Below are positions 44,914 to 54,580 of a stretch of 64,000 bases of DNA, piece by piece. Made by a program: the position numbers and the translations under genes. How positions within the stretch are numbered: the first letter of the stretch is position 1; each line of letters begins with the position of its first letter. This DNA comes from Microbacterium kunmingense (GTDB lineage Bacteria > Actinomycetota > Actinomycetes > Actinomycetales > Microbacteriaceae): the NCBI RefSeq assembly GCF_023155745.1, contig NZ_JAKNUS010000001.1:454245-518244 (forward strand), given 5' to 3'. The notes under the pieces were generated by a model, which worked only from the letters and a program-made list of their open reading frames with translations, did not search any database and was not told the DNA's origin.

Positions 44914-45669
44914 GTGCTCGATCACTCTAGCGATGTCGACACCACCGCCCCGCGCCGATCGTCGGGTCGGCGGGCGCGCACCGACTGGAGACTGGGTGGC
45001 CGCACGGTGCGTCGCTGGAACGAGTGGCTGCTCGCGATCGCGCTCATCGGCCTGGGAATTGCCGTCCTCGCAGGCGCCGTCATTGAATGGGCGTGGGATT
45101 CGTCGGTTGCGCCGTTGGTCGGCACCGCTGTGGTCGGCCTCGGGATGGTGGCGACCATCGTCCTCGCCTTCACCCGGTCCCGCCCCGTCGGCCTGTTGCG
45201 GTTCCGCCCGCTCGACCTGCTCTGGGGTGTCGGCCTTGGTGTGGGCCTTCGACTCGCGGAGGGACTCATCGCCGGCCCGCAGCCTTTGCCGACGTTCGCG
45301 ACGATCGACGGCCGGGTGTCGGAGTGGTGGGCCCTCGACGCTGTTGGGGCGGTGGTCACCGCGCCCGTCATCGAGGAGCTCTTCTTCCGCGCCGTCGTCG
45401 TTGTCACGTTCTTCACGATCCTTCGTCGACTCGTCGGTCAGGTCGCCGCGGGGGTCATCGCAGCACTCGTGTCGACGGGTCTCTTCGTCATGACGCATGC
45501 GCTCGCCGGTGCGGCTGACATCGGACCTGTGATCGGGCTCACACTCCTCGGATTCGTCGCGTCCGGCGTGGTGCTGTTCACCGGGCGTATCTGGGGCGCT
45601 ATAGTGCTGCACGCGATCTACAACGCGTCTTTCGTCGCGCTCAGCGCCCTTGGGACCGCGCTGAACTGA
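44914..45669 (+). CDS. CPBP family intramembrane metalloprotease
   Basis: A 251-residue membrane protein from GTG 44914. About seven hydrophobic segments; the Abi/CPBP motif VIEELFFRAVVVV with E154-E155 and R159, a second motif TGLFVMTHALAG (His), and a last HAIYNASFVALS. These residues bind zinc or form the proton pair in prenyl-endopeptidase-type proteases. In bacteria the family is linked to bacteriocin self-protection and envelope protein processing. It is divergent from the phosphatase. Substrate unknown. Confidence 0.85.
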   Translation: MLDHSSDVDTTAPRRSSGRRARTDWRLGGRTVRRWNEWLLAIALIGLGIAVLAGAVIEWAWDSSVAPLVGTAVVGLGMVATIVLAFTRSRPVGLLRFRPLDLLWGVGLGVGLRLAEGLIAGPQPLPTFATIDGRVSEWWALDAVGAVVTAPVIEELFFRAVVVVTFFTILRRLVGQVAAGVIAALVSTGLFVMTHALAGAADIGPVIGLTLLGFVASGVVLFTGRIWGAIVLHAIYNASFVALSALGTALN

Positions 45670-45920
45670 GGTTGCTCAGATTTTCTTTCCGGAGTGACGA
45701 GCCCCGGATTTCCGCGGGTTTCGGGTGGGTTTGTCCCCCAAACGGCGGACACGCCGCGCCAAAATGTTACTTCCTGGAAACTTCCTGGGTTATGGAAACC
45801 CCTTGCCCACCCGCTACCATTGCGAAGGACGGCGACTCAGCTCACACACAGCTAGCTTCATGTCGCTCACATCCTCAAATCCATATCCACGCCTAGGAAC
45901 CTTGTGGGGGGTACCAGCGC
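45670..45920 (+). promoter_or_regulatory. Long 5' region of the LPXTG protein gene
   Basis: 251 nt without a gene. It contains the direct repeat ACTTCCTGG twice, 11 bases apart (about 45769 and 45780), GTTTG-N5-CAAAC near 45733, and CCTTGTGGGGGG 10 bases before the ATG. The last is shared with the leader at about 4066. A regulated promoter is likely, but its boxes are not certain. Confidence 0.4.
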
Positions 45921-46472
45921 ATGATCAAAAAGACTCTGACCGCAGTCGGCATTGCCGGCTTCATCGTTCTCGCCGGAGCATCGGCGGCCAACGCCGATTA
46001 CGCCTCCGAGGTCGAAGCCACCGTCGCTGACCCGACCGTGGTTCCTGGCCAGGCGACCATCATCACCGCGACCAACGTCGACGGCACCACGACCTTCGCG
46101 ACGTCGGGTCCCGGCGTCACCGAGAACACCCTGACCTCGATCTCGTTCGCCGCCGTCGCGGCCGACACCGCGGTCAAGGAAGCAGGCGACGACCGCACGG
46201 CTCAGGCGACCTTCACGGCGCCGACGGCCGGTGGCACGTACACCGTCCGGATCACCGACGCTGACGGCGACACCCAGAGCGTCACGCTCACCGTCGCTGC
46301 CGCAGACAGCGGATCCGGTGGCACCGGCGGCACGGGTGGTTCGCTGCCCGCCACCGGTGGCGACGCCGTTCCGGCCGCCGCCATCTGGCTGGGTGCCGGC
46401 GCTGTCGGCCTCGGTGGCATCGCGGTGACCGCCGCGGTGGCTCGCCGCCGCGCTGCTGCGTCGAACCGCTGA
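45921..46472 (+). CDS. LPXTG-anchored surface protein
   Basis: A 183-residue protein. Signal peptide to about residue 26 (MIKKTLTAVGIAGFIVLAG, then ANA), an Ig-like beta domain of about 100 residues (ATVADPTVVPGQATIITAT, GGTYTVRITDADGDTQSV), a Gly-rich spacer, LPATG at residue 142, a hydrophobic helix and an Arg-rich end. It is fixed to peptidoglycan by a sortase that is not in this window. The domain may present or bind polysaccharide, but that is only context. It is followed by a strong terminator. Confidence 0.9.
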   Translation: MIKKTLTAVGIAGFIVLAGASAANADYASEVEATVADPTVVPGQATIITATNVDGTTTFATSGPGVTENTLTSISFAAVAADTAVKEAGDDRTAQATFTAPTAGGTYTVRITDADGDTQSVTLTVAAADSGSGGTGGTGGSLPATGGDAVPAAAIWLGAGAVGLGGIAVTAAVARRRAAASNR

Positions 46473-46503
46473 AACGCGGCCAGAAGCAGCTAGCCTTTTC
46501 TCT

Positions 46504-47250
46504 ATGACAACGGCCCCGGGCGCCAGCCCGGGGCCGTTGTTCCTTTTCGCCCGCGCCTACCAGCACCCGTGGCGGGCTCTGCTCATCGGCGCCGCCGGCT
46601 TCGGCACGGCCGCCCTGCTGCTCTACGTCGTCGACGCCACCGGGCCCATGTGGGCGGGAATGCCCGGTTGGCTCGCCGCCGCGGCATCGATCTTCGCCGC
46701 CAACGGCCCGCTCATCATCGCCGTCATCGCCGCCGCCACCTTCGCCTCGATCGTTGGATTCGGCCGCGCCACCGGCATCCGTCACTGGGTCTGGACCGAC
46801 CTCGCGCTCGGAATCTCGGTCGGGCTCGTCGTCCGCGCCGCGGTCGAACTCGTCGCGCCCACCCTCGGCGGATTCGGCGGACCCCTGGGCGGTGCCCTCT
46901 CGGGTGACGCGACCCTCGCGCTCGTGATCGCCGCCTCGGCGGCGGTGCTGATCTCACCGATCGTCGAAGAGCTCTACTTCCGGGGGCTGCTCGTCCGCGC
47001 GCTGTTCGACGCGGTCGGCGAAGCCGGACGCATCGGCGCCTCGATCGTCGCCGTCGCCACCTCGACCGCCGCCTTCGTCGTGCTGCACATCATCGCCGCC
47101 GGTGCCCTCGTGCCCTTCGGGCTGCTCGTCGGCTCGCTCGGGGTCGGCATCGGCTGCGGCGTACTTGTCGTCGTCACCGGGCGTCTGGGCGGGGCGATCG
47201 TCGCCCACGTGTTCTACAACGTTTCGGGGCTCGCGCTGCTGCTCTGGTGA
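46504..47250 (+). CDS. CPBP family intramembrane metalloprotease
   Basis: Up to 248 residues if started at ATG 46504. The motif IVEELYFRGLLVRALFD (E155-E156, R160) and HVFYNVSGLALL at the end mark the CPBP/Abi family, with FVVLHIIAAG as the second motif; six to seven membrane helices. The first 12 codons lie inside a perfect 15-bp terminator hairpin, so a start further down, for example TTG at about 46537 (LFLFARAYQHPW), is possible. The end overlaps the leftward acyltransferase-like gene by 37 nt. It is the second CPBP gene within 2 kb. Confidence 0.8.
   Translation: MTTAPGASPGPLFLFARAYQHPWRALLIGAAGFGTAALLLYVVDATGPMWAGMPGWLAAAASIFAANGPLIIAVIAAATFASIVGFGRATGIRHWVWTDLALGISVGLVVRAAVELVAPTLGGFGGPLGGALSGDATLALVIAASAAVLISPIVEELYFRGLLVRALFDAVGEAGRIGASIVAVATSTAAFVVLHIIAAGALVPFGLLVGSLGVGIGCGVLVVVTGRLGGAIVAHVFYNVSGLALLLW
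46507..46540 (+). terminator. Rho-independent terminator after the LPXTG gene
   Basis: Perfect 15-bp arms ACAACGGCCCCGGGC (46507-46521) and GCCCGGGGCCGTTGT (46526-46540), 4-nt loop, then TTCCTTTT. Begins 34 nt past the LPXTG stop. Confidence 0.88.
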
Positions 47251-48029
47251 ACCGGTGACGTGAGGGCGTCTTCGAGCAGGTCGAGCACCGCACCGGTGTC
47301 GGTGCCGGCCTGGGCGGTCACCGTCACCGACAGCTTGCCGTCGTAGAGCAGCGCGAACGTCGACAGCTCGTCGTGCGGCAGGCTCGCCGGCAGCACGATC
47401 ACCTCGTCAAGACGCGCCCCCGCCAAGTATCGCGCGCGCGACAGCCACGGCACGAGGGTGGCGTACCCGACCTCGCGAGCCGCCGCCCTCTCGGCCTCAG
47501 ACGCCTTGGCTCCGCCGAGCTGTGCGCGCACGCTCTCGACCAGGTCGGCCGGGTCGCCGGGGGCGCTGCCGACGATCTCGGCGTCGGTCACCCGGTTGCG
47601 GCTCTGCTCGGTCGCGCGTCGCAGCACCGGCACCCGCACCCGCACCGTGTCGCCGGTCGGCGCCGACGCGGCGGTGATCGCCGCCGCGACCTCGAGGTCG
47701 TTCATCGTGCCGCCGAGCTCGGCGCCTCGTGCCTGCACGGCGTCGCCGTCGACCGTGGGAAAGCCCGAGTGCACCGTCACCGGCCGTGCCGGCTGGTCGC
47801 GGAAGCGGCGGGTCACCCGCGCGGCCACCCGGCGGGCACGGCGGAGGACAGGCTTGCGCACGTAGGCGCGCACGCGCGCGCCAACCGTGTCGCCCGCCGC
47901 CCACCAGGCGCGAAGCGCCAGGCCCGGCAGTTCGACGCCGCGCGCGGTGCGGAGGCCCGCGAACGGGTCATCCGCTCCTTTGGGAACCCCGTCGGGCTTG
48001 GACGCAGTGAGAGCCGCGAGGAACTTCAT
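47214..48029 (-). CDS. C-terminal half of a WS/DGAT-like acyltransferase
   Basis: 271 residues from ATG 48029. It follows the second half of the locus A enzyme: MNDLEVAAAITAA (matching [13 protein letters not shown]), GYATLVPWLSRARYL (matching [15 protein letters not shown]), LPASLPHDELSTFALLYDGKLSVTVTAQA near the end. The first half with HHxxxD is missing; the chain starts exactly where that motif would have just ended (MKFLAALTAS against [10 protein letters not shown]). GGAAGG lies before the ATG. Either a trimmed, non-catalytic relative or a gene cut by rearrangement. Its start abuts the divergent acyl-CoA-dehydrogenase-like gene with one base between. Confidence 0.65.
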   Translation of the reverse strand: MKFLAALTASKPDGVPKGADDPFAGLRTARGVELPGLALRAWWAAGDTVGARVRAYVRKPVLRRARRVAARVTRRFRDQPARPVTVHSGFPTVDGDAVQARGAELGGTMNDLEVAAAITAASAPTGDTVRVRVPVLRRATEQSRNRVTDAEIVGSAPGDPADLVESVRAQLGGAKASEAERAAAREVGYATLVPWLSRARYLAGARLDEVIVLPASLPHDELSTFALLYDGKLSVTVTAQAGTDTGAVLDLLEDALTSPVHQSSSASPETL

Positions 48030-48030
48030 C

Positions 48031-49188
48031 GTGCGCGAGACCTTCCGGCCCCTGTTCCGGGACGACCCGACCCGCGGCGCGCTCGCCGTCGCGCTGCCGC
48101 TTGTGGGAGCGGCGGGGGCATGGACGAGCAGCGACGCGGCCGCCGTCGGGTGGGCGCTGGGGAGCGGGGCGACGTGCGGCGTCGCCGTGCGCGGACATCT
48201 TCCTGCAGCGGCCGGGCGACGTGCCTCGGGTCTGCTGTCGGTGGTCGCAGGCCCCGCGGACCCCGGGCTCGTCTTCGCCCGGACGCGTGACGACCTCGGC
48301 CGGGAATCGGTGGTGCTGATCGACGGTGATGCCGTGACGACCACGCTGTCGCGCCACGCCACCGGCCTCGCGGGTGTACCGCTCCGGCGCGCGCAGGTGC
48401 GCGGCGCCCTGGTGCGGGCCGAGTGGATCGTCGACCCGATCGCCGACGCGCACGCGCGCTCGATCGTCGCCGGCATGTGGCTCGGCGCGGTCGATACTGC
48501 GCTCCGAATGGCCGTGGCGTACGCGCGGGGCCGTGAGCTCTACCGGGGGACGGTGTGGGACCTCCCGCATGCCCGGAGTCTCGTGGCCCGCGCGCAGACC
48601 TGGCTCTCGGTCGCCGACACGGTGATCCAGGCGGCGCTCGTCGACCCGGCTGACGACGGGCTCGCCGCGGCGGTCGACCTCGTGCCGCTCCAGCTCGACG
48701 CCGCGATGCGTGCCCTGTCGGTGCTCTTCGGCTCTACCTTCTATGCGCGGGTCGAGCCGTATGAGGCGTTCGAGACCCTCGTGCGCGACGTCAGCTGCCT
48801 CGAACTGCTCGACCCGACCGGCGCCGCCGCGGCGCGGCGGCGTGCCGCCGCCAGTGTGCCGGACATCGATAACGACGTGCGCGCCGAGATCGCAGCCGTC
48901 GCCGGGTCGAGGGTGGCGGCGGGGCTCGCCGCGGCATCCGATCCCTCTTCCGGTGTTCCCACGCGACGCGAGTTCGGGGTGGTGAGCGCGGCGACGCTGG
49001 TCGCGGCGGATTACGGAGGCGAGGTCGACCGGGTTGCCGCGCTGGCGCTGCTCGAGTCGTTCGCCACCGGGCGTCGCGCCGCCCCGCCCGACGAGGCGAT
49101 GGAGACCATCGCCGCCGAGACCGCAGCCCGCGTGGACGCCGGTCTCACGCTCACTCTCGACCGCGCGCCGCTCGGCGAGCACGACTGA
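48031..49188 (+). CDS. Acyl-CoA-dehydrogenase-like protein
   Basis: 385 residues from GTG 48031 (GAGGA eight bases upstream). The order of parts fits the ACAD fold with a shortened N-terminal helical domain: a beta middle domain (LSVVAGPADPGLVFARTRDD, then VVLIDGDAVTTTLSRHATGL) and a long helical C-terminal domain (SIVAGMWLGAVDTALRMAVAYARGREL). The catalytic base of the family cannot be placed with confidence. Such proteins beside an acyl carrier protein often oxidise a carrier-bound acyl or aminoacyl group. It is 19 nt upstream of the carrier protein gene and clearly cotranscribed. Confidence 0.65.
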   Translation: MRETFRPLFRDDPTRGALAVALPLVGAAGAWTSSDAAAVGWALGSGATCGVAVRGHLPAAAGRRASGLLSVVAGPADPGLVFARTRDDLGRESVVLIDGDAVTTTLSRHATGLAGVPLRRAQVRGALVRAEWIVDPIADAHARSIVAGMWLGAVDTALRMAVAYARGRELYRGTVWDLPHARSLVARAQTWLSVADTVIQAALVDPADDGLAAAVDLVPLQLDAAMRALSVLFGSTFYARVEPYEAFETLVRDVSCLELLDPTGAAAARRRAAASVPDIDNDVRAEIAAVAGSRVAAGLAAASDPSSGVPTRREFGVVSAATLVAADYGGEVDRVAALALLESFATGRRAAPPDEAMETIAAETAARVDAGLTLTLDRAPLGEHD

Positions 49189-49207
49189 CCCAACCCTGGA
49201 GGACGAC

Positions 49208-49462
49208 ATGGAAGCGATCGCGACCGAAACCGACGTGCAGGCCTGGCTCGCCTCGCGCGTGGTCACCTACGGCAAGAAGCTGCCCGGCGACTTCTCCGTC
49301 GACACCGACTTCGCCGACATCGGGCTCGACTCGGTCTACGCGCTGACGCTGTGCGGCGACATCGAAGACGAGTACGACATCGAGGTGGATCCCGAGATCA
49401 TGTGGGACTACTCCACCATCCGCGCGCTCGCCGACCACCTCGCCGAGCTCGGGGCGCGGTAG
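49208..49462 (+). CDS. Acyl carrier protein
   Basis: An 84-residue protein with GGAGGACGAC just before its ATG. DTDFADIGLDSVYALTLCGDIEDEYDIEVDPEIMWDYSTI is a standard carrier-protein core; the Ser of GLDSV would carry 4'-phosphopantetheine. Acidic as expected. It resembles specialised carriers of polyketide or aminoacyl pathways more than the fatty-acid AcpP. It follows the ACAD-like gene. No ligase to load it is seen in the window. Confidence 0.92.
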   Translation: MEAIATETDVQAWLASRVVTYGKKLPGDFSVDTDFADIGLDSVYALTLCGDIEDEYDIEVDPEIMWDYSTIRALADHLAELGAR

Positions 49463-49521
49463 GGGCCGGGCGGGCGTTTCGTCTCGCTGCGCTCGATCGA
49501 CGATCGCCCGCGATGGCTCCG
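49463..49521. repeat. Short palindromic region between convergent genes
   Basis: GCGGGCG ... CGCCCGC around TTTCGTCTCGCTGCGCTCGATC, similar in style to family-specific palindromes; may act as terminator between the acyl carrier protein gene and the arsR-like gene. Confidence 0.4.
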
Positions 49522-49866
49522 TCAGCCGCGATGGTGCCGCGGGTCGTCGTCGACGGTGTGCTCGGCCTGGAACACCGCCTCGGTCACGAGTCGGCGGACG
49601 TGCTCGTCGATCAGGCTGTAGAACATCGCGGTGCCCTCCCGCCGCGCCCGCACGAGACGGCCGAGTCGCATCTTCGCCAGATGCTGTGACACGACCGTCG
49701 GTGACTTGCCGACGGTGTCCGCGAGCTGAGTCACCGAGCGTTCGCCGTCTTGCAGCGCGAGGATCACCCTGATGCGCGTGGGGTCGGACAGGAGCCGGAA
49801 GATCTCCGCGGCGACATCCACGTAGCCGTCCTGCGGATCGACGACGGCACCCGGGTCGTGGCTCAC
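49522..49866 (-). CDS. ArsR/SmtB-family regulator
   Basis: A 114-residue winged-helix repressor: IFRLLSDPTRIRVILALQDGERSVTQLADTVGKSPTVVSQHLAKMRLGRLV with the typical recognition helix SPTVVSQHLAKM, then REGTAMFYSL. The last helix reads DEHVRRLVTEAVFQAEH: D, H and the final H occupy three of the four alpha-5 zinc/nickel ligand places known in CzrA/NmtR, the fourth being Gln. The tail has DDDPRHH. It is divergent from the MFS gene, 39 nt apart, and most likely represses it until metal binds. Confidence 0.9.
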   Translation of the reverse strand: MSHDPGAVVDPQDGYVDVAAEIFRLLSDPTRIRVILALQDGERSVTQLADTVGKSPTVVSQHLAKMRLGRLVRARREGTAMFYSLIDEHVRRLVTEAVFQAEHTVDDDPRHHRG

Positions 49867-49905
49867 AGGTCCAGTGTGCCATCGTTCACGCCTTAGAATC
49901 TTCGC

Positions 49906-51183
49906 ATGCGTGCAGGTATCACGAGCGTGCTCCGGAACCAGGCGTATCGGCGGCTCTTCGGTGCACAGGTTGTCGCGCTGGTCGGCACCGGGCTGCTCAC
50001 GGTCGCCCTCGGTCTTCTGGCTTTCGAACTCGCCGGCGAGGCGGCGGGCGCGGTGCTCGGCACCGCGTTGGCGATCAAGATGGTCGCCTACGTCGCAGTT
50101 GCGCCGATCGTCGCGGCGGTCGTGCAGAGGCTGCCCGCCAAAGCGGTGCTCGTGGGGGCCGACCTCGTTCGCCTCGGCATGGCGGCGATACTGCCCTTCG
50201 TCACCGAGGTATGGCAGATCTACGGCCTCATCTTCCTGCTGCAGGCGGCGTCCGCGACCTTCACGCCGACCTTTCAGGCGGTGATCCCCACCGTGCTGCC
50301 GCGGCCTGACGACTACACCCGCGCGTTGTCGCTCTCGCGGATCGCGTATGACGTCGAGGCGATCCTCAGTCCGGTGCTTGCCGCGGTGCTGCTGACCGTC
50401 GTCCCGTTCACTGCGCTCTTCGCCGGAACAGCGATCGGTTTCGCCGCCTCGGCGGCGCTCGTTCTGATCGCGACGCTGCCGCAGCGACCACCGGGGGAGT
50501 CGACGTCATTCTGGCAGCGCCTCACGGGCGGCGTGCGGCTGTTCGCACGGGTTCCGTCGCTGCGATTCGTCCTCGTCGCCAACCTTGTCGTCGCGTGCGG
50601 AGTAGCACTGGTGCTCGTCAACACGGTCGTGCTCGTGAAGGATCAGGGCGAAGCCGATGATGCCGCCGTCGCGGTCGCGCTCGCCGTCTTCGGGGCGGGG
50701 TCGGTGGTCGCCGCCCTCATCGTGCCGCGGGCGGTGGAGCACTGGTCGGTCTTTGCCATCATGCGCGGCGGCGCGGTCGTGGTTTCCCTCGGGCTGGCCG
50801 TGGCGGCGCTCGGCGCCTCCGCTCCAACCGGCTCGCTCGGCATGTGGGTGGGCCTCCTTGCGGCGTGGGTGGTGCTCGGCATGGGCACGTCGTTGATCGC
50901 GACACCGACGGGAAGGGTTCTCGCCGTGGCATCCGACCCATCCGGCCGATCCCTCGTGTTCGCCGCTCAGTTCGCGCTGTCGCATGCCTGTTATCTCGTC
51001 ACGTATCCGGTGGCGGGGTGGGTGGGGGCGTGGAGTGTCGCGGGGTCTGCGCTCGTCCTGCTCGGAATGAGCGCGGGCGCCACCGTGCTGCTGTTCGGCT
51101 TCCGTAGAGCAAAGATGGGGGACGCGGAGCCCAGGCATACCCAGGAGGGGTATCGGGGAGGTGTCAAAGGGAGGACACCATGA
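49906..51183 (+). CDS. MFS efflux transporter
   Basis: A 425-residue protein with about 12 membrane helices: starts RNQAYRRLFGAQVVALVGTGLLTVALGLLAFELAG, as in MFS_3/NreB-like exporters. The divergent ArsR partner suggests a metal or toxic-compound exporter. The last 20 residues (EPRHTQEGYRGG and on) are hydrophilic; the DNA coding for them contains a CsoR-like palindrome that more likely belongs to the next gene. The stop overlaps the DUF305 start. Confidence 0.88.
   Translation: MRAGITSVLRNQAYRRLFGAQVVALVGTGLLTVALGLLAFELAGEAAGAVLGTALAIKMVAYVAVAPIVAAVVQRLPAKAVLVGADLVRLGMAAILPFVTEVWQIYGLIFLLQAASATFTPTFQAVIPTVLPRPDDYTRALSLSRIAYDVEAILSPVLAAVLLTVVPFTALFAGTAIGFAASAALVLIATLPQRPPGESTSFWQRLTGGVRLFARVPSLRFVLVANLVVACGVALVLVNTVVLVKDQGEADDAAVAVALAVFGAGSVVAALIVPRAVEHWSVFAIMRGGAVVVSLGLAVAALGASAPTGSLGMWVGLLAAWVVLGMGTSLIATPTGRVLAVASDPSGRSLVFAAQFALSHACYLVTYPVAGWVGAWSVAGSALVLLGMSAGATVLLFGFRRAKMGDAEPRHTQEGYRGGVKGRTP
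51137..51153. promoter_or_regulatory. CsoR-like operator palindrome
   Basis: ATACCC-AGGAG-GGGTAT, a perfect 6-5-6 dyad. It agrees with the TA-CCC-n-GGG-TA core recognised by copper-sensing CsoR repressors of actinobacteria. It lies 27 nt before the DUF305 start. No csoR gene is in the window. Confidence 0.6.
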
Positions 51184-51794
51184 GCGTTTCACGAATGCGA
51201 CCCCTCGCGAGTCTGGCCGCCGCAGCTGCTCTGAGCATCGCCCTCGTCGGGCGCGGGTCGACCTCGCCCGGGACCGAGATGGGCGAGCACGGCGATGGGC
51301 ACGGCTCGTCGAGCGCCGAGGCCGGCGAGATGATGACCGTCGACGCCCAGTTTGCGGTGATGATGATCCCCCACCATGAGCAGGCGGTGGAGATGAGCGA
51401 CATGCTCCTCGCCAAGGACGATGTCAATGAGGATGTCGCGGCCCTTGCCGAGCGAATCAAGGCCGCCCAGGGCCCCGAGATCGAGCAGATGCAGGAGTGG
51501 CTCGAAGCCCAGGGGCTCGACATGGGCGACATGGATGACATGGGCATGGGCGGTATGGACCACTCGGGCATGATGTCGGAGGAGGACATGGACGCCCTCG
51601 AGGCGGCGGAGGGCGCGGAGGCGTCGCGCCTCTTCCTCGAGCAGATGATCGAGCACCATGAGGGCGCCATCGAGATGGCCGAGGCGTAGGTCGCCGACGG
51701 TGAGGACCCCGAGATGGTGGCGCTCTCCGAGTCGATCATCGAGAGCCAGACCGCCGAGATCGCCGAGATGCAGGGCCTGCTCGAGCAGGTCTGA
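51180..51794 (+). pseudogene. DUF305 (copper-associated) lipoprotein gene with nonsense mutation
   Basis: The frame reads through signal, spacer and two DUF305 halves: DAQFAVMMIPHHEQAVEMSDMLL and EASRLFLEQMIEHHEGAIEMAEA, with a Met/His-rich centre (DMGMGGMDHSGMM) suited to Cu(I). A TAG at 51687-51689 stops it at residue 169; the same frame goes on with VADGEDPEMVALSESI to a natural end at 51794. TAG could derive from GAG. The lipobox reads LVGRG where LVGCG is expected (CGC for TGC), so the lipid anchor is also lost. GGGAGG precedes the ATG. Confidence 0.85.
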
Positions 51795-52268
51795 GCGATG
51801 TGACGGGCGGTTCGGCTCGCGGCGCTCGCTCAGCGGCCGCGACTTCGGGCGTGGCGTGAGCAGCTCGGCGCCGAAGCAAGCCAAGATCATCGGAACAGGT
51901 GCCGTGACCCGCTGTGGGACGGGCCACGGCACCTGCGATTCGAGGGGTCGGCGAGAGGGCCGCGATCTGGGGTCGCGACGGTCCAAGCCGGACCGAACGA
52001 GGTTTCTGCTCGCAGGTGTTCGGGTGAACTGCGTAACAGAGGTGAGAGAGCGGCGTCACCGCCGACACCCTCAGCGCTGACGTTACTTTATGCGCGCCTG
52101 AAGAGATGAGTTCAAGGCGAAATGAGGGTGATCGTGGGGTGAACCTCCGGGGTTCGCGACCGCGGCGTGAACGGCGTAATCCGGTTCTAACGCCGCCTGA
52201 TCAGGCAATAGCTAGACCTCCCCTCTGCGAGGAGTCGCGCAATCAAACCGTCGCCTCCCGCGAGCGCC
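51795..52268. other. Gap before the IS21-like element
   Basis: 474 nt without a convincing gene. It holds a hairpin with arms CAGGTGCCGTG (51896-51906) and CACGGCACCTG (51925-51935), without a T run, which may end the MFS-DUF305 transcript. AGCGCC at 52263-52268 is the left target duplication of the element. Confidence 0.5.
52263..52268. repeat. Left 6-bp target duplication of the second IS21 element
   Basis: AGCGCC is repeated exactly at 54404-54409, on the other side of the element. Confidence 0.85.
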
Positions 52269-52330
52269 TGTCGGCGGCGCTGCAGAACTGGTCGATTCCG
52301 GCGCTTGAAAAGTGAACGGTTGCGGGCAGT

Positions 52331-54339
<2,009 letters not shown>

Positions 54340-54409
54340 TCTCCAATCGTTGAGTGTTCACTTTTCGCCGCCGCAAGTGTTCAGTTTTCGAGCGCCGCCG
54401 ACAAGCGCC

Positions 54410-54580
54410 TGTGAAACATGGGGTTGCGATCGTGGCATCACTCGCAGGTGCCCCACCGGTCCTGAGACCGTCCCGACGCTGGTCTTCATCTTCGTCTTCG
54501 TCTCTTTCTTCCTCGTCACGCTCAGTCCCGGTTCCCCGGTTCCCCGGTTCGCCCGCCGCTTGACTGCGCGACGACACTGG
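54410..54580. other. Gap between the IS element and the beta-glucosidase gene
   Basis: 171 nt with no clear gene. It includes a stretch rich in TCTTCGTCTTCG-like sequence and CGGTTCCCCGGTTCCCCGG, a short direct repeat. No terminator hairpin with T run was found. Confidence 0.4.

Noticed and set aside
49463..49521. tRNA-like or small RNA fold between convergent genes
   Set aside because: Only a short palindrome; no cloverleaf, anticodon arm or promoter can be formed.
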